A stretch of DNA of 53,971 bases from CAZBMJ01 sp964493205 (GCA_964493205.1 CAZBMJ010000014.1:1-53971), one strand, 5' to 3'. Shown: positions 24,900-33,805, counted from the stretch's first letter. The notes: a model not told the origin generated them from the sequence alone. Translations and numbers: made by a program.

Positions 24900-27545
24900 A
24901 TGGTTGAATTTATAGTTGTATCCTGCTTAGTATTATTGCTCATACTAGGCTTAACAGTAGGTAGAAAAAATCAGCAAGAAGCACAGACTTTTACAGATTT
25001 TTTTCTAGGTAAAAGAAATTTTTCTACTCTCATAATTCTTTCAACTATTTTTGCGGGTATGGTGAGCGGTTCAAGCATTATAAATCTCAATACCTCAATT
25101 TTTTCTAATGGTTATTTTTACCTTTTTCGTTTTAGTGGTGTATTTATTGCTCACTTAACAGTAGGCTTGTGGCTCGCTAAAAAGATGGGCCCTTATTTAG
25201 AAGATTGCTTATCCCCTGGTGACATTTTAGAAAAAATGTATGGCAGAGAAGCAAAAATTATTATGGGTTTTACTAACTTATTTCAAAGCATACTCATGAT
25301 TGGCGCTCAAATTATTGCCATAAGTTTTATGTGTGATTATTTTTTTCATATTCCTCCTATTTTTTCTGCTTTGGGCGCTCTGCTTTTTACGCTTCTGTAT
25401 TCTTTACGTGGTGGAATTAAAGCTTTGGTAATGAGCAATATTGTACAATTTATTTTTCTTATAATTATTTTACCTATTCTATGTTGTAATATTTTATCTC
25501 ATGTAGGTGGTTTTAAAGGATTATTACTGTCCCTTCGCGATAATTCTTATAAACATCAGCAACTGTTTGATCCATACAAAGATATAGCGGCCTTTATATT
25601 TTATGCCTTGCCGGCAATTTTTCCTTTGGCTTTGCAAAGAATGTTAATGGCTAAAGATGTTCATCAGATAAAAAAAACTTTTATCTGTAATTCATTTATG
25701 CAATTAATTTTTATGTTATGTTTAGTGTTAATCGGTTTGTATGCCTCTATAGTGGTCCCACAAACAAACGCTAATGGAGTATTATTTGCACTTATTAATA
25801 CTATTCTACCTTTAGGAAAAGGTTTAATTATTTTTGCACTTTTAGCCATCTTGATGTCCACTATTAATGCTTATTTAAATATTGCTGCTGTGGCCATTAC
25901 TCATGATCTTTTTATACCTTTATGTAAAAAAGAGCTAAATGATGCAGAAAAGCTAAAAACAGCTAAGCTTTTATTAATAGGAGTAGCAATCTTTGCTGCT
26001 CTTCTAGCTATCTATGGCAAGACTATTTTTTCTACTATGGCGTTAGCATCATTTATCAATGATTCTGTGCTTTTAGTAGCTTATGTTTTAGGTTTTTTGG
26101 GCATTCAGCCGTCAAAAAAAGGATTTTTAAAAAGTATAAGTTTTTCCATAGCTGGTTTATTCATAGCTTTATATGTGTTTAATATTTACAAAATTTATGC
26201 AAGTTTATTGGCTATGATTCCTATTACTTTAGGACTGTTAGTTTCTCATTATATCAATAAACCAAAAACTATAAAATTTTATAATGAGCCCCTACAAAAT
26301 AAGAAAAAGCCTAAATTATTTGACTGTTCAGTAAAAAGAATAGAACATTGCAATGTTTTTGCTTCTATTGCTATTATTAATTCTGTATATCCTTTCTTTT
26401 TAATTATTCCTTCTTTTAATCTTGTCAAAATGCCTTTTTTCTTGATTTATCCTCTTATCTCTATTATTAGTTTTTTTATTTTATTTAAAGAAATTTGGCC
26501 TAGTAATCTATTAAAATATTTTCCTGTAGTATGGCATACGCTTCTAACTCTTTCTTTGCCTACCTTAGCTTTTTTGATGTATTTCCAAAGCAATTTTCAT
26601 AGTATTTGGCTTATTGATATTATTGTGATTACTGTTTTATTATTGATAACAACCAGAAAAAATATGGTGTTCATAACAGGCATTAGCGGTGCATTATTAG
26701 CTGTTTTTATTACAGCTCTTATAGGAATTAACTTTAGTGAATATGTTGTAAATATAGGAGAAATTTGTTTAATAGCACATTTGATTAGTTCAATTATTTG
26801 TTTACTCTTCTTTAAAGAGCAAGAAAATGATATGTATCGATCAGTAAGTAGCAAAATCACTCACGAGGCTGCTCGTTCTTTATCTGGTATGGGAATGTCT
26901 GCATTTTTTTTAGAAGAAAGAATGTTAAAACTCGTACACGTATATGATTTAGCACGTAGAAATAATTTACTTTCTGAAGAACTACTATCTACTGAAGAAT
27001 TGGTACAATTAAAGGAATTGCCTTTTCATCTTAATGGCATGAAGCAAAGAACTTCCGAGACATTGCATTGCTTACTTCATAAAATAGATAAAGAATTAGA
27101 ATCAAAAAAACAGTTGGAAACAGTAGATATAATTTCTCTAGCTAAAGAAGCTATTCTTTATCCTTCTTTTAGTTTGGAACAAAGAAAAAAAATAATTCTT
27201 AATACCTCTCATAACTTTTTTTTATCAGCCGTATCATCAGAAATAGTTCATGTGATTATCAATCTTATTGAAAATGCTCTATGTGCCATCAAAGATAAAC
27301 CAAATGGCCAAATAGAACTATGGGCAGGTGATGCATCTTTATTTATTAAAGATAATGGCATAGGGATGGATAGGAAAACGTTATACCAAATATTTGATGA
27401 AGGCTTTAGCACGAAGGGTACTTCTGGGCAAGGATTAGCATTTTGTAAAAAAATTATGGAAGAACATGCTGGTAAAATACGTTGCACTTCAGAAAAAGAT
27501 AGCTATACACAATTTGAACTACGATTTAATGATACTAATAAATAA
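24900..27545 (+). CDS. Sodium:solute symporter-like sensor histidine kinase
   Basis: The 881-aa protein has an N-terminal SLC5/SSS transporter-like part (about 12-13 helices, residues 1-460; FADMVSG-like TIFAGMVSGSSI and SLRGGIKALVMSN), more membrane helices to about 640, then a kinase. The H-box is SKITHEAARSL, the N-box VIINLIENALCAI, and the ATP lid motifs are IKDNGIGM and STKGTSGQGLA. This is the architecture of CbrA/CrbS sensors, which couple uptake or sensing of a small solute to phosphotransfer. No PAS domain is evident. I prefer ATG 24900 (GAGG eight bases upstream) to the TTG at 24885. The divergent receiver at 23600 is the likely partner. The ligand is unknown. Confidence 0.88.
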   Translation: MVEFIVVSCLVLLLILGLTVGRKNQQEAQTFTDFFLGKRNFSTLIILSTIFAGMVSGSSIINLNTSIFSNGYFYLFRFSGVFIAHLTVGLWLAKKMGPYLEDCLSPGDILEKMYGREAKIIMGFTNLFQSILMIGAQIIAISFMCDYFFHIPPIFSALGALLFTLLYSLRGGIKALVMSNIVQFIFLIIILPILCCNILSHVGGFKGLLLSLRDNSYKHQQLFDPYKDIAAFIFYALPAIFPLALQRMLMAKDVHQIKKTFICNSFMQLIFMLCLVLIGLYASIVVPQTNANGVLFALINTILPLGKGLIIFALLAILMSTINAYLNIAAVAITHDLFIPLCKKELNDAEKLKTAKLLLIGVAIFAALLAIYGKTIFSTMALASFINDSVLLVAYVLGFLGIQPSKKGFLKSISFSIAGLFIALYVFNIYKIYASLLAMIPITLGLLVSHYINKPKTIKFYNEPLQNKKKPKLFDCSVKRIEHCNVFASIAIINSVYPFFLIIPSFNLVKMPFFLIYPLISIISFFILFKEIWPSNLLKYFPVVWHTLLTLSLPTLAFLMYFQSNFHSIWLIDIIVITVLLLITTRKNMVFITGISGALLAVFITALIGINFSEYVVNIGEICLIAHLISSIICLLFFKEQENDMYRSVSSKITHEAARSLSGMGMSAFFLEERMLKLVHVYDLARRNNLLSEELLSTEELVQLKELPFHLNGMKQRTSETLHCLLHKIDKELESKKQLETVDIISLAKEAILYPSFSLEQRKKIILNTSHNFFLSAVSSEIVHVIINLIENALCAIKDKPNGQIELWAGDASLFIKDNGIGMDRKTLYQIFDEGFSTKGTSGQGLAFCKKIMEEHAGKIRCTSEKDSYTQFELRFNDTNK

Positions 27546-27640
27546 TTATTATAATATAATGGTTAAAATTAATGTTTTTACCTTCTTGTAAAAAAAAAAT
27601 AATTACTTATAATAATTTTTGTACACTGAGGAGTGGCTAT

Positions 27641-27808
27641 ATGAAAAAATTAAACATACAATTTATTTGGGTAAGTAGTTTATTGATTGCGTCCGTAACG
27701 TTATTATTTACTCATATTGGTTGCACTAATAATGCTATAAAAAACGATGTAAGTTTTGATTTGCAACCAAAAAAAATTACTAAACCTGCTGGAATGAATG
27801 ACGAATAA
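27641..27808 (+). CDS. Small lipoprotein
   Basis: The 55-aa product has a signal sequence ending in HIGC (Cys about residue 28) and a short polar tail. The ATG at 27641 has GAGGAG ahead of it; the frame also opens further upstream at 27572, but without a ribosome site and with non-protein-like sequence. It resembles entericidin/LPS-assembly-type mini-lipoproteins only in size. A decayed second copy follows at 27850. Confidence 0.55.
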   Translation: MKKLNIQFIWVSSLLIASVTLLFTHIGCTNNAIKNDVSFDLQPKKITKPAGMNDE

Positions 27809-27817
27809 ATAGTTGTT

Positions 27818-27844
27818 ATAAAAGTTATTTATGATAACTTTTAT
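27818..27844 (+). terminator. Perfect 11-bp hairpin after the small lipoprotein gene
   Basis: Arms 27818-27828 and 27834-27844 pair perfectly around a 5-base loop, ten bases after the stop. The 3' arm is T-rich but no long T tract follows, so termination efficiency is uncertain. Confidence 0.5.
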
Positions 27845-27849
27845 ATATT

Positions 27850-27970
27850 GAAAAGTGACTATATAAAAAAATAAGCATACAATTTATTTAGTAGTTTGTT
27901 AACTTGCTGGTTAGTTTTATTATTTGCTCATATTTCTTTAGTTAGCGCTAATAATTTAAGCTTTGGATAA
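27850..27970 (+). pseudogene. Decayed tandem copy of the small lipoprotein gene
   Basis: The stretch aligns by eye with 27629-27750: the ribosome-site region, the AACATACAATTTATTT-like core (here AGCATACAATTTATTT), the TTATTATTTGCTCATAT segment and the following GCTAATAAT are all recognisable. The start codon is ATA instead of ATG, and small indels destroy the frame. It overlaps the end of the convergent marC gene, so it is best read as a duplicated remnant. Confidence 0.6.
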
Positions 27971-28556
27971 ACAAACTTAAGCCTTTTAGCAGCATTTTAA
28001 TGGCTATTAGTGTGCAAATTAATCCAATAAATCTTTCCATAACCAGCATGCCAGTTTTGCCAAGAATAGAAGATAAGTAAGGGCCCATTAATATTATTAT
28101 ACTAGTTATTATCCATGCGCAAATCACTGATATAAGAGATAAAATATAGAGTTCTTGATCGTTTGCTAATAATATAATAGTTGCGATGGAAGAAGGACCC
28201 ACCACTAAGGGCGTTGCTATTGGTACAATAAAGGGTTCGTCACTAGTTTGTTTAAAATTAACAACTTCTGAGCCTGGAAATAGTAAATCAATAGCAAATA
28301 AAAAAAATATTATTCCTCCAGTAATAGTTATGGCAGCTTGGGAAAGATTTAAATAATTTAATAATCTAAATCCAGCAAAAAACATTATTATCATTATTAT
28401 TAAGGCTATTAAAAGCTCTCTGAATAATATTTTTCTTTGCTTCTCTTTGCTAAAATGACTAAGCATTGTTGCTATTATTCCTGTATTGCCTAAGGGATCA
28501 AGGACTAAGAATAATTGAAACGCTTTTGATGCAATAGTAAGTAAGGTAATGCTCAT
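27948..28556 (-). CDS. MarC-family membrane protein (copy 1)
   Basis: The 202-aa protein has about six transmembrane helices and the MarC/UPF0056 pattern: VLDPLGNTGIIATMLSHF at the start, ITGGIIFFLFAIDLLFPG, and PFIVPIATPLVVGPSSIATIILLAN. The transport function of MarC is not established; the old link to antibiotic resistance was withdrawn. It overlaps the next MarC gene by four bases, and the two look like an ancient tandem duplication. Confidence 0.88.
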   Translation of the reverse strand: MSITLLTIASKAFQLFLVLDPLGNTGIIATMLSHFSKEKQRKILFRELLIALIIMIIMFFAGFRLLNYLNLSQAAITITGGIIFFLFAIDLLFPGSEVVNFKQTSDEPFIVPIATPLVVGPSSIATIILLANDQELYILSLISVICAWIITSIIILMGPYLSSILGKTGMLVMERFIGLICTLIAIKMLLKGLSLFIQSLNY

Positions 28557-29146
28557 AGATGTAAGCCACTTTTTAGTAGTGTTTTAATGCCTTGTAAAAG
28601 CATTTCAACTGCTATCATTGTTAATATTAAGCCCATAAGACGCTCTATTGCCGATAATGCTTTTGTCCCTACTAATGATTTTATTTGTTCTGCAAAAAAT
28701 AAGATAGTAATGGAAAAAGCCCAAGCTATGCAAATAGATAATAAGACGATCTTGCTATTTTGAATTTGATTAGCATAAATCATAATGGTTGTAAGAATAG
28801 ATGGGCCAGCGATCATAGGTGTTGCTATAGGAAAAATAAATGGTTCTGGCTGATTTTTTATTTCTAGAGGCTTATTTTTAGGAAAAATCATTCTTATGGC
28901 AATTAAAAATAATATTAGACCGCCAGCTAATTGTACGGTTTGAGAATTAACTTCTAAAGCTAATAAGAAAAGTTCGCCTAAATAATAAAAAATTAACATT
29001 ATTCCTAAAGCTAAAAGCATTTCTCTAATAATAATTATTTGTCTTCTTCTGTTGTTTAAGGACTCAACCAAATCTAAATAAGCGATTATATGTCCTACTG
29101 AATTCATAATTAAAAACATGGTTAGCGTTATGGAAAAAAGAGACAT
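28553..29146 (-). CDS. MarC-family membrane protein (copy 2)
   Basis: The 197-aa protein has six helices with the same MarC motifs as its neighbour (LAGGLILFLIAIRMIFPK, PFIFPIATPMIAGPSILTTI). Sequence identity to copy 1 is moderate, so they are old paralogues and may form a heteromeric membrane complex (inference). It is the first gene of the pair. It follows tRNA-Ala on the same strand, with 67 bases between. Confidence 0.88.
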   Translation of the reverse strand: MSLFSITLTMFLIMNSVGHIIAYLDLVESLNNRRRQIIIIREMLLALGIMLIFYYLGELFLLALEVNSQTVQLAGGLILFLIAIRMIFPKNKPLEIKNQPEPFIFPIATPMIAGPSILTTIMIYANQIQNSKIVLLSICIAWAFSITILFFAEQIKSLVGTKALSAIERLMGLILTMIAVEMLLQGIKTLLKSGLHL

Positions 29147-29213
29147 AGATATGACCTATTATGAGATTTTAATTTGAACACGTAAGTTTATGATATTATT
29201 TTGATATTAAATT

Positions 29214-29289
<76 letters not shown>

Positions 29290-29312
29290 ACAAATATAGA
29301 TTTACTTTTAAT

Positions 29313-29828
29313 CTATTTATTAATTTTGTAAAGAGCCTCTTCTAGTTCTTCTTTATTTAGTATTCCAACCTTGCTGAATACTATGTTTCCATCTTTATTA
29401 ATCAGATATGTAGTAGGCAAAGCGCGTGCAAACCATTTTTCAGCCATATTTGATTCTGCAATCGCTAAAGGGTAGTTAATATCATAGGCAAAACTTGCAG
29501 ATTTTATATCTTCTATAGAACTAAAAGTAGCTACTCCTAAAAAATTAATACGATTTTTATATTGGTTATAAGTATTTTTCAGTAAATCTAATTCTTGTAT
29601 GCAGGGTAGACAAAAAGGAGCCCAAAAATTTATCAATAAAGGCTTGGTTAAAAAATTTTTAATACTACGTTTTTGTCCATTAAGCATCATCACTTGGCTG
29701 TTTAAATCAACATTTTTTTGTATTTTTATTGAATTAAATGGATCTTCTATAATAAAAAAACTTATTAATAGTGATAGTAACAAATAAATAGTTAAACTAA
29801 TTATTTTTTTGAAAGGAATTTTGCTCAT
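29313..29828 (-). CDS. TlpA/ResA-like thiol-disulfide oxidoreductase
   Basis: The 171-aa protein has an N-terminal membrane anchor (about residues 9-28) and a periplasmic thioredoxin fold. The active site is WAPFCLPCIQE (CxxC near residue 70), and a cis-Pro region lies in ARALPTTYLINKDG. It probably reduces or oxidises disulfides of exported proteins such as cytochromes. It overlaps the 3' end of the transglutaminase-like gene by 32 bases, so the two are co-translated. Confidence 0.85.
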   Translation of the reverse strand: MSKIPFKKIISLTIYLLLSLLISFFIIEDPFNSIKIQKNVDLNSQVMMLNGQKRSIKNFLTKPLLINFWAPFCLPCIQELDLLKNTYNQYKNRINFLGVATFSSIEDIKSASFAYDINYPLAIAESNMAEKWFARALPTTYLINKDGNIVFSKVGILNKEELEEALYKINK

Positions 29829-31086
29829 TTATTTGCTCATAGGGAAGTTGTAAAAGATAGCCATCTTGTTTCTTTATTACTAAAGCAGATCGTCCTAAAA
29901 TATTTTTACTTACTGCAAACCAATTTTTAGAAGTATTTTGAGCGTCAAAATAATAAGGCTTATCTCCAACAAATATTATCAATAATGGGTGACTAAAAAT
30001 AGCTGGAGAATAAAAATTAATAGTAGGATCATATTGTATATCTTGGGCCATTGCTATGACGCTCTGAATATTTATGATCGAGAGCATGGATTTAAGTAAT
30101 AGTATTAGATCAAGTTCACTTCCTTTTTTATCCAAAAAAGTCATGCTAGCTGGTTTAATATTTTGGTATTGAGAATTCTTTGGTACTTGTTTTGTTATCT
30201 CTATTTCTTTTAAAAAATTAATAATTGCTATGAGTTTACTTAATTGAGAATCTTGCTGGCTAGTTTTTTGTAAGGCAGTATTTTTAATTGCTTCGTTTGC
30301 TATATCATACGTAGAAATTCTTTCATAAATCATAGTGGAAACCCTGGACCAATTATCTAGAAAACTATGATTTTCTAATCCTAATGCTTCTTTAAAACTA
30401 ATCAATATTTGTAATAAAAAAGAATGTAACTCGCTATTTATTATATTTAAATCAAGTTGTTTAGGACTAAAATAAAACCTATTACCTAGTCCAAAAGATT
30501 TGCTAGATATAGTTGTTATCTCTGGTAGCCATTTTATTTCTTTATTAAGGAATGCTGCTGAAAATCTTAAATCTACTCCATAGGGTATGTCAATAGTTAG
30601 TTCATAAAGAGCATTTTTATTACTATTTTGCATATAAATTGGGGTAATATTTCTTAAATCCATCCAGTTATAAGTAGTGCTGATTAACAATTCTTCATCA
30701 CTTTTTATATATGGTATCAATAAAATTAAATTATTTTGGTCATAAAGTTTGTTTCCTTTGAACTCTCTAAGGATTTTACCATTTTTTGTTATTTTAGCAC
30801 TTAAAGAAACGTTGTTCATATTAGAATTGAGTATAATTTCTTCTTTAAATGACCCCACTTTAAAATTATTTTTTAATATTAATTTTTTTTCTTCTACAAA
30901 ATTTATATAAGAGGGTAGATTATTGGATTGCTTAATAAAAGTTAAAACTTTTTTATTAGTAATTAATTCTAATAGCTCTTGGTCACTATTAAAATTAGGC
31001 ATTAAAATATTTTTTTTATTATTGATACAAGAAGACATAATCAAAAATAATATAACCAAAAACTTGTATGAAGTAGGCTTTAGCAT
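29797..31086 (-). CDS. Lipoprotein with DUF3857/transglutaminase-like organisation
   Basis: The 429-aa protein has a lipobox IMSSC (Cys about residue 20). The first half is beta-rich with a region that reads like DUF3857 (WMDLRNITPIYMQ, LTIDIPYGVDLRFS). The second half resembles a transglutaminase/papain-like core. Where active members have the catalytic Cys (GDCKDKALLL-type) this one reads KKGSELDLILLLKSML, and PYYFDAQN replaces the usual WLDPT. If the alignment is right the Cys is missing and the domain is non-catalytic, perhaps binding. The call rests on weak patterns. Confidence 0.55.
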   Translation of the reverse strand: MLKPTSYKFLVILFLIMSSCINNKKNILMPNFNSDQELLELITNKKVLTFIKQSNNLPSYINFVEEKKLILKNNFKVGSFKEEIILNSNMNNVSLSAKITKNGKILREFKGNKLYDQNNLILLIPYIKSDEELLISTTYNWMDLRNITPIYMQNSNKNALYELTIDIPYGVDLRFSAAFLNKEIKWLPEITTISSKSFGLGNRFYFSPKQLDLNIINSELHSFLLQILISFKEALGLENHSFLDNWSRVSTMIYERISTYDIANEAIKNTALQKTSQQDSQLSKLIAIINFLKEIEITKQVPKNSQYQNIKPASMTFLDKKGSELDLILLLKSMLSIINIQSVIAMAQDIQYDPTINFYSPAIFSHPLLIIFVGDKPYYFDAQNTSKNWFAVSKNILGRSALVIKKQDGYLLQLPYEQINEQNSFQKNN

Positions 31087-31212
31087 AAAGAAACCTTGTT
31101 TTTTGTTGTTTGCTGATTTAATACACCATAAATTATTTTAGTGCCACTAAGCTTTGATAAAAAAGGCGATTGACAATTATATAAACCGTTGTCATTATCT
31201 TCATTACATTTA

Positions 31213-31289
31213 GCGCTCGTAGCTCAGTTGGATAGAGCATCAGACTACGAATCTGGGGGTCGCACGTTCGAGTCGTGCCGAGCGCACCA
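31213..31289 (+). tRNA. tRNA-Arg(ACG)
   Basis: A 77-nt cloverleaf with encoded CCA. Acceptor GCGCTCG pairs with CGAGCGC, the anticodon stem/loop CAGACTACGAATCTG gives ACG (A34 normally edited to inosine, reading CGN), and the T-arm GCACGTTCGAGTCGTGC is regular. Confidence 0.96.
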
Positions 31290-31390
31290 CCCTAAAAATA
31301 ATCATTAATTTATATTAATTTTTACGTATTATATTTATGAGTATTTATATTTTATAATATAGACTTAATAAGTAGGCCGGGGGGTGAATT

Positions 31391-32629
31391 ATGCGCAAAA
31401 TTTTAGTTATAGTATTTTTGTTATGCTCTTTAGAGGGTTATTCAGACTTAAATAACGATGTTTCTTTGCATGCAATGGTAGAATTGGTAGCTAAAGATTC
31501 TTATGAGCGAAGCAAAATTGCTGAAATAATACACGTGGATTACGTGTGGGGAGATCGAGTTTTTTCAGCGGTAAGTTTGAGAGATTATAATAAACTTATT
31601 AAATCAGATAGTATTACTATTATAAATGCTGAAATAATATATAATCCTAACTCTTCAGATGCTGTTTATAATCCGTATACTTCAAGAATAGAATTTCCTG
31701 CAGGAGAAGAAAAATTTCATACGTATGATGAAATGTATTCTGAATTTAATGAATTGGCACAAAAAAATCCTAATTTAGTAACTATATTTTCCATAGGAAA
31801 AAGTTATGAAGGGAAAGATATTTGGGCCTTAAAAATTACTGAACATGACCCTATAAATAATTTAATAGCTAAACCAGCCTCAGTTTTTATGGGTACCCAT
31901 CATGCAAGAGAGCATATTTCTACAGAAGTACCTATTTTATTTGCTAAAGAATTGGTAAAATCTTTTGACATCGATGAAGATATTAAAAAATTACTTAAAG
32001 AAACAGAAATATATATAATTCCTATGGTTAATCCTGATGGCGCTATGCATGATATAGTTAATAGACGTTATAAATATTGGCGTAAAAATCGTAGAGACAA
32101 TAAAGATGGTAGTTTTGGAGTAGATCTAAACCGTAATTATAAGTATGGTTTTGGCACCGGAGGATCATCAAGTGATCCTTATTCAGATATTTATATGGGT
32201 GAATATGCTTTTTCAGAGCCAGAGACATCATCTATAAGAGACTTTTTTTTAAGTCATGAAAATATTTCTGTGGCATTATCTTTTCATACTTATTCAGAAC
32301 TAATTTTATATCCTTGGGGAGGTAGGTATAGTTCTGTTGGTGGAGATGACGAAGCAGTATTTGTTAAAATGGCTAATGATATGTCACTCATGAATAATTA
32401 TACACCCATGCAGTCTTCTGAGTTATATATTGCTTCTGGCGATACGTGTGATTGGGTTTATGGAGAGAGGGGAGTATTTTGTTTTACTTTTGAGCTTTCT
32501 CCCGCAACACGTTTTGAAGGAGGCTTTTATCCTGGTGCAAAAGCCATTGATAGAATATATGAAAATAATTTAAAACCTATTCTTTATTTAGCTAAATCAG
32601 CTAAAGATCCTTATATGTCCATACGTTAA
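31391..32629 (+). CDS. Secreted M14 zinc carboxypeptidase
   Basis: The 412-aa protein has a signal peptide (about 1-18) and a 105-residue N-terminal region that may act as propeptide. The M14 catalytic domain is complete: zinc ligands H171 and E174 in THHAREH and H299 in LSFHTYSE, substrate residues VDLNRNY, and the catalytic E368 in FTFELSP. It removes C-terminal amino acids from peptides outside the cytoplasm. The start is preceded by GGGGGG and a short gap. It follows tRNA-Arg and has its own hairpin downstream. Confidence 0.92.
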   Translation: MRKILVIVFLLCSLEGYSDLNNDVSLHAMVELVAKDSYERSKIAEIIHVDYVWGDRVFSAVSLRDYNKLIKSDSITIINAEIIYNPNSSDAVYNPYTSRIEFPAGEEKFHTYDEMYSEFNELAQKNPNLVTIFSIGKSYEGKDIWALKITEHDPINNLIAKPASVFMGTHHAREHISTEVPILFAKELVKSFDIDEDIKKLLKETEIYIIPMVNPDGAMHDIVNRRYKYWRKNRRDNKDGSFGVDLNRNYKYGFGTGGSSSDPYSDIYMGEYAFSEPETSSIRDFFLSHENISVALSFHTYSELILYPWGGRYSSVGGDDEAVFVKMANDMSLMNNYTPMQSSELYIASGDTCDWVYGERGVFCFTFELSPATRFEGGFYPGAKAIDRIYENNLKPILYLAKSAKDPYMSIR

Positions 32630-32635
32630 AAAAGT

Positions 32636-32688
32636 CGAGGCATAAGATGGTATCTATAATATTAATAATAGATACGTCCTATACCTCG
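32636..32688. terminator. Long imperfect hairpin after the carboxypeptidase gene
   Basis: Outer arms CGAGG/CCTCG (32636-32640, 32684-32688) and a perfect inner 8-bp stem (32650-32657 with 32668-32675) make a 53-base near-palindrome, six bases after the stop. It can fold from either strand. No T tract follows, so it may be an mRNA 3'-end stabiliser or processing signal instead of a classical terminator. Confidence 0.5.
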
Positions 32689-32771
32689 TTGGGGGGCATC
32701 CCAATTTAGTGAACTAAGCCCTGAAATTATTACTTAAGTTACTAAGAGTTAATACTTTGCCCATGGTAAAA

Positions 32772-32793
32772 AGTTTTTGTACTACCAAAAACT
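32772..32793. other. Perfect 8-bp hairpin in the convergent spacer
   Basis: AGTTTTTG and CAAAAACT pair around a 6-base loop. Together with the hairpins at 32636 and 32817 it fills the 238-base spacer between the convergent genes at 31391 and 32868. I see no open reading frame in this spacer. Confidence 0.45.
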
Positions 32794-32816
32794 ACATCTA
32801 ACCCCCATTAATAACA

Positions 32817-32841
32817 AATGCCTGCGGTATTAGCAGGCATT
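32817..32841 (-). terminator. Hairpin 3' of the small secreted protein gene
   Basis: A perfect 9-bp stem (32817-32825 with 32833-32841) and a 7-base loop lie 26 bases beyond the stop of the minus-strand gene. The minus-strand sequence after it is T-rich (TTTGTTATT), which fits a weak intrinsic terminator. Confidence 0.55.
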
Positions 32842-32867
32842 AGATCTAAATCTTTGTTAAGTATTTT

Positions 32868-33146
32868 TTAAAGATTATTATACAGATATGCATTTCCTAC
32901 AAACAAAGGCGTAGTCATTGGATTTGTAAATAATCTTAAATCATAGCAACGTACAGCAGTGCAAAATTTAAACTCTTCAGGAATATTACAAGGAGTATTT
33001 ATATCAACTCCTAAAATACCACCTATGTTAGAGGGGCTTAATTGCATATATCTAAGTTTTTTTGGATTCGTTGCGTTATGATGCATAGCAAAAATTTGTA
33101 GCCCCAAAAACAAAGAGCAAATAACTAGCAAGTTTTTTATTTTCAT
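32868..33146 (-). CDS. Small secreted protein
   Basis: The 92-aa protein has a signal peptide (cleavage likely after QIFA, residue 20). The mature part of about 72 residues has three cysteines and no known motif. A ribosome site (GGAGA) precedes the ATG. A 12-base box (33200-33211) shared with the neighbouring lipoprotein gene lies 54 bases upstream of its start, suggesting common control. Function unknown. Confidence 0.6.
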   Translation of the reverse strand: MKIKNLLVICSLFLGLQIFAMHHNATNPKKLRYMQLSPSNIGGILGVDINTPCNIPEEFKFCTAVRCYDLRLFTNPMTTPLFVGNAYLYNNL

Positions 33147-33199
33147 ACATTCTCCATTTATTATAATTGGTAAAAATTATATATTATTTCCACCTGACA

Positions 33200-33211
33200 C
33201 TATGTAATAAT
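33200..33211 (-). promoter_or_regulatory. Shared upstream box (copy a)
   Basis: The minus-strand sequence ATTATTACATAG lies here and again at 33806-33817, each about 50 bases before a start codon and each preceded by TTTGnnnnCAAAT. TTGCAC and TACATA 17 bases apart could be -35/-10 for this copy, but the second copy has a different spacing. The role is a guess. Confidence 0.35.
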
Positions 33212-33252
33212 GTGGTTATTTGTGTGCAAAGACAATTTTTGAATAGATCAAA

Positions 33253-33278
33253 AAAAACCCTGAAAATCCAGGGTTTTT
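33253..33278 (-). terminator. Intrinsic terminator of the first Asp-tailed lipoprotein gene
   Basis: A 10-bp stem AAAAACCCTG/CAGGGTTTTT (33253-33262, 33269-33278) with a 6-base loop is followed on the minus strand by an unbroken T tract. It lies 20 bases after the stop at 33299. The A/T-flanked stem could also work on the plus strand. Confidence 0.85.
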
Positions 33279-33298
33279 AATTTAATTTTCGTTAGGTT

Positions 33299-33754
33299 TT
33301 AATTATCATCACTATTATCATCATCATATAAACCATTATCATCATCAAAATATAAAGATTCATAGATGTATGGGGCATAAAAAGGATGTTCATAACGATA
33401 TATTGGAAAGTCTGCTAGAGTAGGTAACTCTACGGCAATGGGGGTATTATAATAATCAGCGAAACCGTAACTATATGGTACCAAAGGATAAGCAAAAGGG
33501 TCCACATAAGGTACTGCTTCTGCGATATAAGGCATGTTGTAGTATGGATAAGCAAAACCATAATAATTAATGAAAGAATCTGATATAAATTTATCGCTTT
33601 CTTGATCTTGTAACTCTAGATTATCGTGGCTACTAGCATTAACATTCTCAAAGGTCATAACTTCTTTGGAATTAAATTTTTCTTCATCAGCGCATCCAAA
33701 AACAAACAAAAACAAAGTTGCAGAAGTAAACAAATATAAGTATCTGGATCTCAT
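33299..33754 (-). CDS. Tyr/Pro-rich lipoprotein with Asp-rich tail
   Basis: From ATG 33754 (GGGGGG upstream) the product is 151 aa. The lipobox is FVFGC (Cys about residue 21). After a polar linker comes a Tyr/Pro/Phe-rich region with repeated PY, FAYP and APYIYE-type motifs, then a tail of DDDN units. It resembles the gene at 34429 in layout (aromatic-Pro middle, poly-Asp end). The two are probably paralogues or convergent surface lipoproteins. An acidic tail may bind cations or partners (inference). It has its own terminator. Confidence 0.65.
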   Translation of the reverse strand: MRSRYLYLFTSATLFLFVFGCADEEKFNSKEVMTFENVNASSHDNLELQDQESDKFISDSFINYYGFAYPYYNMPYIAEAVPYVDPFAYPLVPYSYGFADYYNTPIAVELPTLADFPIYRYEHPFYAPYIYESLYFDDDNGLYDDDNSDDN

Positions 33755-33805
33755 TTTGGCCCCCCAAAAATCTACACAGTATGTCACTGTGAGTTTCTAT
33801 GGGGC

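Noticed and set aside
27948..29146. The two MarC genes as antibiotic-resistance determinants
   Set aside because: The family is poorly defined and the original resistance role is not upheld; nothing here supports it.
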